The notes under the pieces: model-generated | The model's input: the letters and a program-made list of their open reading frames with translations, nothing else | What the model was told of the DNA's origin: nothing | The model's database searches: none | Shown here: one piece after another, positions 57,048 to 64,000 of the stretch | Layout of the letters: each line of letters opens with the position of its first letter | Position numbering within the stretch: position 1 is the first letter of the stretch | Translations under genes and position numbers: made by a program | Source: Camellia lanceoleosa | Lineage: Eukaryota > Streptophyta > Magnoliopsida > Ericales > Theaceae | Direction: 5' to 3' | NCBI GenBank assembly: GCA_025200525.1 | Contig: CM045763.1 | Location: 248,001 to 312,000, forward strand | DNA length: 64,000 nucleotides

Positions 57048-59091
57048 TGTCATGGCCTTAACCCGCCCCCATGGATTAAGGACATAACCGGCCAGTAATT
57101 GTGAGATTACCTACAGCCTCAAACCAAACCAAACGTATTTTAACAGAGTTAGTGGGGGCCAAACGGAAGTAATTTAAAAAAAAAAAACTTTGTCCTTAGA
57201 GCTGTGCTTACATGGCACGTCAAACAAGTTATACATATAAACATTAATAACTCACAACAGAATTAAAGTACCAAAAGTTCAGTACAAATAGGATCATCCC
57301 AAAACTATGTCAACCCGTGAAACTATATATAAACATATACAAAACTTCGCCAATATGACAAAATATAACTACATAACAAAAGGGCGAAGGTGGGTCTCGC
57401 GCATGAGACACAAGGGCTGACTTTCCAAAACCTATGTTGATCCACTTAGGCTTTACTGGAGCTGGGTCTGGACCTCCCTTGGCTCACCTACAAACACATG
57501 AATGAGCGTGAGCGAAAGCCCAGTGAATAATATCAAGTAAAGGAAGTGCATTGAAACATTATACAACAGACGGCCTTGGGCCCCAATTCATTCATGTTAA
57601 CTGGCCTTGGGCCTTTTCAAACTTTCATATCAAACTGGCTCCTTGGCCTTTATATCAGACTGGCTCTTAGGCCTTTCAAACTTTCATATCAAACCGGCAC
57701 ATAGGCCTTTCAAACTTCCATATCAAACTGGCACATAAGCCTTTCAAATTTTCATGTCAAACTAGCACATAGGCCTTTTTATGTCAAACTGGCACATAAG
57801 CCTTTCAAACTTTCATATCAAACTGGCACATAAGCCTTTTAAACTTTCATATCAAACTGTGTCCACCATTCAAAATTAATGAACCTTACAGAACTTACAT
57901 GGAAGCAAGTAATTGGACAATGACATATTTCAGATATTACTCACAGTGATCGGCTTATGGAGTTGCCCTGGAGCTTGACCCTACATATAACATAACACAT
58001 ATGGGTCACAATTAGTTCAATCCGTTCTTTAATTCACATATTCCTCTTTAGGCTTTATTCTTATCTCTTTAACTCAATTACAATGCTCAATACATGCCTA
58101 AAAGTGCTTGGAAGTGAAAGAGAACAGAAAACGAAACACAGAACGAACATACAAAATTTCAGAAAACAGGGTCCCCGCTCGAGCGTGGAATTCCCCACTC
58201 GAGCGGGCCCTTGAGGCCTGCAAAAGTACTGGATAGGTGAAATTTGCGCTCGAGCATTAATTCCGAAGCTCGAACGGAAGGCTTCTCAACATGGCTCCCC
58301 GCTCGAGCGTGATCTTTTCCGCTCGAGCGGACGCCATGTCTGCAAAAAGTACTGGATGTGCCATTTCTACACTCGAGCTTAAACTTGGAAGCTCGAGCGG
58401 AAGTTCATCAAACATAGCCACCCACTCGAGCGTGAACTTCCCTGCTCGAGCGGACATCAAGGTTTGCAGAAAGTACTGGGAGCACAAAATTTACGCTCGA
58501 GCAGGCATCAAACTTTCTGGAAATTCCAGAACTGTTCTTGGAGTTCAAATTCGATGTTCAAAGGTCTCAATTCATGATTTCTGGCTCAAAATTCATATAT
58601 TTATGTACTAACATGGTACAAACACCAAATTACATCACAACGGAGCTCAATTTCATAATATGATCACATGCATGGCTCAAATTATACCAAACTCATTTTC
58701 ATCATAACATATTCATGTATTCAAAGCTCCTACCCTCATAAATTGTGCATGCATGTGACACATAACCCCCATTCTCATCTCTTATGATAAAATGATGGTC
58801 AAAACATGGATTTCAACTAAAGACTTACATGGATCATACATTGAGTGCTCAAACATGCAAATTCAAGATAATCACATACATGTATGCATATATGATCTTC
58901 CATTTCAACAAAACAAATTCAAAACATGCTCTTGACCACTAATTAACTTTGTACACACAAGATCACACCTTAGGCTCATGAATTCAAGAATCATTGCTTA
59001 CCTAGAGGCTCAATTCTTTCAATTTATGGTCAAATTTAGAGTTGGACTTCAAATTTCCAAGCCTTCAAGATCAAACTTTGATTCTCCTACA

Positions 59092-59124
<33 letters not shown>

Positions 59125-59546
59125 GTTCGGTTCTCTCTTCCTCTTAGAGTTGAAAACCAGCCCAAAATGATATAAAAGAGGAGAATCAAATATAATAAGG
59201 CCCCCCATGAATTCCCACTCAACACATTATTTTATCATAAAGCATTTTGGCACTTAATTCATTAATTTAATCAATTTAATCTGGCCTGAATCAATTTTTC
59301 AATTAAACCTCACTGTAGGCTCTAAAAATTACGCTAATCATAATGGCGTAATCAATTTTGGGTTTTGTGGCCGATAAGGCTTTCAATTTTATTTTCAAAG
59401 CAAATTATTCAAACAGATATTCCTACGGTGAACAGATAGAACTTCAAAATCACATATATCCACAAAATGGCACATAAAATCATGCTAAACACATAATCAA
59501 CACAAGTTAAGAACCGATTAGCATACTACGGAACAAGGGTATCACA
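57048..59546 (-). mobile_element. 5' LTR of the chromovirus
   Basis: 2499 bp, TGTCATGGCCTTA to AGGGTATCACA on the plus strand. It aligns along its length with 49751-52286. It is shorter because of fewer 34-bp units and a 20-bp loss in the palindrome array, partly offset by a longer CT run (59093-59122). Confidence 0.93.
58177..58503. repeat. Paired CGCTCGAGCG array, 11 sites, CpG-decayed
   Basis: Motif starts are 58177, 58197, 58248, 58268, 58301, 58321, 58371, 58391, 58424, 58444 and 58495. Spacing is the same as in the sister LTR (20 within pairs; 71, 53, 70, 53, 71 between). The twelfth site is lost by a 20-bp contraction. Several sites differ from the sister by CG to CA or TG at the palindrome edges (58197, 58248, 58371, 58424, 58444, 58495). 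Confidence 0.92.
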
Positions 59547-59698
59547 AGTTATGTGTAAATTAGTTGTTTCAATAGTCGTCGTGTTAATTGCCTGTAAATA
59601 GGGTGTAGATACCTCCAAATTAAACTGTTGATCAATTAATTGTATTTTCAGATCTTGAGCTCTTGTAATTCGTCATTGGAAATTTTCTCTTTGATCCA
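59547..59698 (+). mobile_element. Copia-type LTR, main part
   Basis: Starting with the duplicated AGTTA, the sequence runs GTAAATTAGTTG, AATAGGGTGTAGATACC and CTCTTTGATCCA. It ends in CA two bases before a primer-binding site. With 49736-49750 it makes an LTR of about 160 bp, a size seen for small Ty1/copia-like elements. The chromovirus cut it in two. Confidence 0.6.
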
Positions 59699-59701
59699 TG
59701 A

Positions 59702-59716
59702 TTTGGTATCAGAGCC
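59702..59716 (+). promoter_or_regulatory. Primer-binding site of the copia-type element
   Basis: TTTGGTATCAGAGCC, the initiator-Met type, follows the LTR end. Confidence 0.75.
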
Positions 59717-60555
59717 CGAGGCTCATTCCTTTGTTTTTATCCCTACATATTGATTGCATGAACTGAGGAGGATTTCTCCGTTTCAATTGTGAGAACTAGA
59801 TTTCAACCCTAATTCGGCATTTGATTTTCATATCACTAACCTCGTGAGACTTGAATAGTGTCTTGAAGCCCTAGCCTAGTGTCGAAGAGTTGATCAGTTG
59901 ATTATAGTGGTTCGAGCCTTTAGTTGAGCCACTTCGAGCAAGCAAGACTTACAACTTACTCAGTGCTTTGCGATTCATCAGAAATTGGACTTCAATTTCT
60001 AGTTTCGATCTCAGATTTGATTTCGCAATTTGATTTTGGTCTGTGAGTAGACTTTGCGATCTGATTTCGGCCTTTGATTCACATTCATGATCTTTGAATA
60101 GACTTCGTTGTTGTGATTATTATATTGGAACGAGAATCTGTTGAGTTCGACCTCACAATTCCTTTTTTCTTATTTCGATCTGACTTCACATCGATTCAAC
60201 CTTGATCTGAGTTCGCAATAGCGATTCCTTTTCTGATTTCAATCTGACTTCACATGGATTCGACCTTGATTTGAGTTACCGAACTGATTGCGATCTAGAT
60301 TAGACTTCATGAATCAAGTTTTGACTTCAATTTTGTCTCTGTTTTGATAAACAAAATTTGATCTTGATTCTGATCTAGATATGGCCTCGCAGCTCAATTT
60401 CAACCTAGCTACAAAGTCACGGATTGCACAATTGACCTAGTGATCGATTAGGAGTCTGATTTTGTATTGAATCATGATTTCAGACCTATGTTAGTGATTG
60501 TCTGAGTTGCTGTGTCCTGTTGTTTGTGTCTCCACGGCTGAAATTGCTTTGTTCA
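59717..60555 (+). other. Leader of the copia-type element
   Basis: No gag or pol frame follows the primer-binding site. From about 59990 to 60450 the phrase GATTTCGATCTGACTTCACA, with GATTCGACCTTGATTTGAG, recurs in loose copies. The coding part is missing, so the element was deleted or is non-autonomous. Confidence 0.5.
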
Positions 60556-60960
60556 CTCTGTTTAGTTTGGAATTTTAAAACATAGTCCAACGAGTTTTCA
60601 ATTCATATTTTTTGTATTTTCAGTGATTTTTTAAAATATTTTAATTAATTTTTTTTTTTAACTTTTTGGATCCACTTAATCTTGATATACTTAAAAGTTA
60701 TAAAATTTTTACAAAAATCTTTAAAAAATTCATTAAATACAACAAAATACGAAAATGTATTGAATTTTCGATTTTTATTTTTTTGTATTTGATGAATTTT
60801 TTTAATTTTTTTTTTCAAATATTCTATTTTTTAAGTGTATCTAGATCAGGCATATCTAAAAAATAAAAAATTTATGTAAAATATTTTTAAAAATTCACAA
60901 AAAAATACTCAATTTTCGAGAAAAAAAAAAAGTGTAAACCAAACAATGCAAATTTGCTTG
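60556..60960. repeat. AT-rich dispersed inverted-repeat element, copy 2
   Basis: It shares with 38027-38455 the order GATTTTTTAA..ATTTT, a CTTGATATACTTAAAAGT region, and CATATCTAAAAAATAAAAAA. The ends read TGTTTAGTTTG and AAACCAAACAATG, an imperfect inverted pair. Confidence 0.6.
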
Positions 60961-61047
60961 GACCAGTGTTCTTTTCACAGCCATGAGTGTAGTGTTGCTC
61001 GTCTCAGTCCAAGATGAATATACATTTGTTTTTCAATATCAAGCGTT

Positions 61048-61560
61048 GATGGCTCAACGAGGTAGGAGGAGAAGAGGAGGTAGAGGTTGAGGTTGAGGTA
61101 GAGGTAGAGGTTTTGCTGTAAGTTTGGGAGAAGCCGAAATTGGGAGGAACAATGGGAATCTATATTACTATTAAGTGAAGGTCTAAATTAGTTTAGTGGA
61201 GTTTTCTCCTCCTTATACCACGTGATAACTTTATATATATTAAAATAAAAAAAAATTATTATACATAGCGTAAATAAATTTTGAACTCAAAACATTGAGT
61301 TTCATTAAGAACATACTTATCACTTAAGCAACATGCATATTATTTTTATTTTTTGATAAATAAGCAACATGCATATTATGATATTAAATTCTTTATTATT
61401 TGTTTTTATTATTAGTTATCTGAATTGTACACGTATCGCATGTGCTACTCACTAGTTCATATTAAAGAGATGAAAATTGCCGAGTTGAGAAGGCAAATTG
61501 CCATGTTGGTTGAAATGGTGCAACTCTTTGAAGCACTGACACTCAAAATAGGGTCGTAGC
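61048..61560 (+). pseudogene. Possible gag-like scrap
   Basis: MAQRGRRRRGGRG near 61048, broken by two stops, and ELRRQIAMLVEMVQLFEALT near 61480 recall the N-terminus of gypsy gag proteins (a basic start followed by a helix with QxxxLxxxxE spacing). They are 400 bp apart with AT-rich non-coding sequence between. Nothing follows. This call is tentative. Confidence 0.3.
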
Positions 61561-61879
61561 AGTGTCAAACATGAATGTCCCTTTATTTGATTAATTTTGT
61601 TTCCTAGGACACGCCAGTTAGTTTTTGTCTTATCTTCTTTGGTACTTCTGATGGATGTTGGATCTTGAAATATTGAATGTTGAATGTTTATTATTTTTTG
61701 CTTATATTTAAATAATTAATAGATCTTTCATAAAGAAAAATAATAATGAATGATAAAAGTTTACTTAAGAGTAGGGTTTTTTTTATATTGAGTTAGTGTT
61801 AGTTTTTATTAATTTTGTTTATGTCCATGTCCCAATTTTTTTATAAATTACCGTGTCGATATCCACATCCATGTCCATG
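61561..61879. other. AT-rich sequence without recognisable feature
   Basis: No frame, repeat or LTR was seen. Confidence 0.5.
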
Positions 61880-62390
61880 CTTCTTAGGTGCAATGTTTGC
61901 CTATGGAGTTTCAATGCCAAGCCACGCCCATGCCAAGGTGCGTACTGGGCATATGCCGATGCTTGGTTTATGGCATTAAAACTTCATAGACAAGCATGGG
62001 ATATGTAGAGTGGTGGCATGGTCATCTTCGCCGGCAGTGTGACATGCCATGTACGACATGCCAGATTGACATGTACGCATCCAAGGCCACGGCTTAGTTG
62101 GCGTGGCAGCATGGCATGCTCGTAGCCTTGGTGGCCTAACATGTCTGCCACCAGCGTTTCGACCTAGACGGCCTAGCAGCTTGTCATGAGAATAACCTGG
62201 GCCGTGACCTGATAGCCTGGCATGCGCATGGCCAGGCCTACGGCCTTGTCCATAGCCTAGTCGACATGGCAAATGGCATGCTACGACCTTAGCAATGTGA
62301 CAGCTTGGCATGCACGCATAGCAGCATGGCCTGCGCGCGGCCTTGGCAGCATGGCAGCTCGGCCTACACGTGGCCAGGGAGATACGGAGT
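61880..62390. repeat. GC-rich degenerate CATGGC/GGCCTTGG repeat block
   Basis: About 500 bp rich in CATGGCATGC, GGCAGCATGGC, GGCCTTGG and GGCCTAG phrases in irregular order, set in AT-rich surroundings. Its 111-codon minus-strand open frame reads as His/Arg/Gly-rich low-complexity protein and follows the repeat; it is not called a gene. Confidence 0.55.
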
Positions 62391-62394
62391 TACG

Positions 62395-62880
62395 ATGCAA
62401 AAATAAGGTGAAACGGAATTACGACGAGAGAAATATAAGATTTTGAACATATGAATTTGAATCTGAAAATAAATATAAAAAAAAATACGAGAAATATATT
62501 TTTTTTGGCCAACTTTCGAAGCTTTAATGGCACACAAAAAGAGGTGGAACAAGGCCTGTGGGGGTGAAATGAAAACTAGGCCATGAAGTGAATCCAACGA
62601 CACGAAAATAAGGTGAAACGGATTTACAATAAGGAAGATACAAGGGTTTAAACATATGAATTTGAATTTGAATTTGAAGAAGAAAAAAAAAAAAGGAAAA
62701 AATCTTATATTTGACCAACTTTCGGAGCTCTGACAGCATGGAAAAAGAGGTGGAACAAGGTGCATGAGAAGTGGAATGAAAATTAGGCCATGAGGTAAAT
62801 TGAATGACACAAAAATGAAATAAAATAAAATTACAACAAGAGAAATACAAACGTTTGAATATGTGAATTTGAATTTAAAA
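62395..62880. repeat. Tandem repeat of about 206 bp, 2.4 copies
   Basis: AATAAGGTGAAACGG recurs at about 62401 and 62607, and a decayed form (AATGAAATAAAATAAAATTAC) at about 62813. Each copy has GAACATATGAATTTGAAT, GACCAACTTTCGGAGCT and AAAAAGAGGTGGAACAAGG. The minus-strand frames over it follow the repeat and are not genes. Confidence 0.8.
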
Positions 62881-64000
62881 AATTTACCTAGATTTCTATT
62901 AGCTAATTGAGACGGAAATAGACAGAGGGATTAAATTGTGACATGGAAGTAACATCATGATTTTAATTGTTATAATTGAAATCTTGAGATTTAAATTAAA
63001 AAACACGCGAAACCCTAAAAAAAAAATTGTAATTTTACCAATAGTTTATTATAAATCAATTTTTGATGATTAATAACATTATTTTTTTAGGTATAATATC
63101 TCTTTTTTATTTGTATGTGGAATTCTTGTCGTGAGTGTTCATTCCATACACGCTTACATATAGTAGTTTTTTTTTTTAGTACAGCTTACATATAGCAGTT
63201 GGTATCAAAGTTTTTGCTTAAATTATGATCATGGTGCCAAGAGAAAACACCATGTGCTCAATACACCATTGTCGAAGAGATGTATGAGAGAAATGACATT
63301 GCACTGAGATGTACTCCGATCATTGCAAATCTCTCAACATAAGCAAAGCAAATTCTGATCATTTCCAATCAATAGTGTGTATTTAGCAAGCCACTGGAGA
63401 CTTACCTTACTTAGTAGATAGACAAACAGTTACCCTTAGATCCTTTCCCTTTGTCGAGATCAAAAGCAAGAGGATGAATTTGAAGGACCATTACATTACC
63501 CATTAATTGATAGACGACTTGGCAGACGTTGCTAGATTTCTAGCCCACCACCATACTTGAGATCAATTCCTAAGAAGGCATATATCATATAAATGGATTC
63601 GAAAGCTCTCAAAGACATTGCATCCTATCCTACACGTCTGCATTTGAAATTAACAAATACAATTGTTGCAAGTAAAACAATCGTCATGCAACAGAGCAAT
63701 CACTAGCAAATTTAATTTCGACGGACACACCTCAAATAATTAAAATGGCAGAACATCCCATCATTTAAGAATGACCCTTGTGTAAAACTGCAATGTTCTA
63801 TGCCATTGATGCAGCCGCCAATGCATGAAGCTCCTTTCAATAGTTTGTCATTAGATTTATCTATTAATATGGGGAAAATTTCAAAGAACTTCTTATTTAG
63901 GTAGGCTCCTATATCAAATTGACTCTTTTATGTACACATACATCAACAAACCACAAATTACAGGCATTGTAATCAGCATGGTTTGTGCCTTCTGTTGATA
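62881..64000. other. AT-rich sequence, mostly unassigned
   Basis: At 63200-63212 GTTGGTATCAAAG resembles a decayed initiator-Met primer-binding site preceded by CA, so an LTR end may lie near 63198; no LTR or gag was recognised around it. The remaining 800 bp shows no frame longer than a few dozen codons on either strand and no known repeat. Confidence 0.45.

Larger units (their letters stand above)
49751..59546 (-). mobile_element. Tekay/Del-like chromovirus (Ty3/gypsy), nearly full length
   Basis: Two LTRs (49751-52286 and 57048-59546) enclose a minus-strand interior with primer-binding site, gag-protease, RT-RNase H-integrase and a chromodomain. The exact 5-bp duplication AGTTA flanks it (49746-49750 and 59547-59551). 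The chromodomain C-terminus and LTR ends place it in the Tekay/Del group of chromoviruses, which usually target heterochromatin. The interior is broken by at least one frameshift and several stops, and the RT catalytic site is altered, yet the two LTRs remain closely alike. It is 9796 bp long. Confidence 0.93.

Noticed and set aside
61976..62850. Minus-strand frames of 108-148 codons
   Set aside because: They lie over the GC-rich degenerate repeats and the 206-bp tandem repeat and mirror the period.
63200..63990. Host gene at the right end of the window
   Set aside because: All six frames break every few dozen codons and no motif was recognised.

Overview
The window is intergenic plant nuclear DNA made almost entirely of nested transposable elements and satellite repeats. 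The plant assignment rests on Tat/Ogre-like and chromodomain (Tekay/Del-like) Ty3/gypsy retrotransposons, primer-binding sites of the initiator-Met tRNA type, a copia-type LTR end, and non-autonomous elements with 8-bp (hAT-like) and 9-bp (Mutator-like) target duplications. No intact host gene, rRNA, tRNA or CRISPR array was seen. The only host-like coding trace is one exon resembling plant gamma-SNAP at 37459-37588. The species cannot be named from this sequence.

Layout. 1-6603: an 89-bp satellite array, split by a solo LTR (4269-6144, duplication ATTAG). 6604-26178: a decayed minus-strand Tat/Ogre-like element. From its 5' side (right) it has an LTR (20472-26178, itself split by a Tekay-like solo LTR at 22023-24489), a primer-binding site, gag, protease with G-patch, and reverse transcriptase (RT). 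The RT is cut by a 5.4-kb solo LTR of the same family (9754-15162). The rest of RT and two RNase H-like regions follow, and its left end is replaced by inverted LTR pieces that fold back. 26179-32581: an older minus-strand gypsy element (gag, primer-binding site, TATA box), itself split by another Ogre-like solo LTR (28330-32269). 32582-35775: two LTRs around a 556-bp non-coding interior; one LTR carries a 550-bp Mutator-like MITE. 35780-37210: a LINE remnant. 38873-49314: a plus-strand Tat-lineage element with short LTRs, a hAT-like MITE inside the integrase, and two related coiled-coil reading frames on the opposite strand, each followed downstream by a tandem-repeat array. 49751-59546: a nearly complete minus-strand Tekay/Del-like chromovirus with 2.5-kb LTRs and duplication AGTTA, inserted in a short copia-type LTR. 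59552-64000: copia leader, AT-rich repeats, a gag-like scrap and two further repeat blocks.

None of the retrotransposons can be autonomous as read: all carry stops, frameshifts or lost catalytic residues. The most unusual features are (i) arrays of the palindrome CGCTCGAGCG in Tekay-like LTRs, in pairs exactly 20 bp apart, with the pairs 71, 53, 70, 53 and 71 bp apart, and showing CpG decay; (ii) the two antisense coiled-coil frames of the Tat-lineage element; (iii) fold-back LTR structures; and (iv) a stratigraphy in which seven insertions can be bounded by target-site duplications, five exact and two or three with one mismatch.
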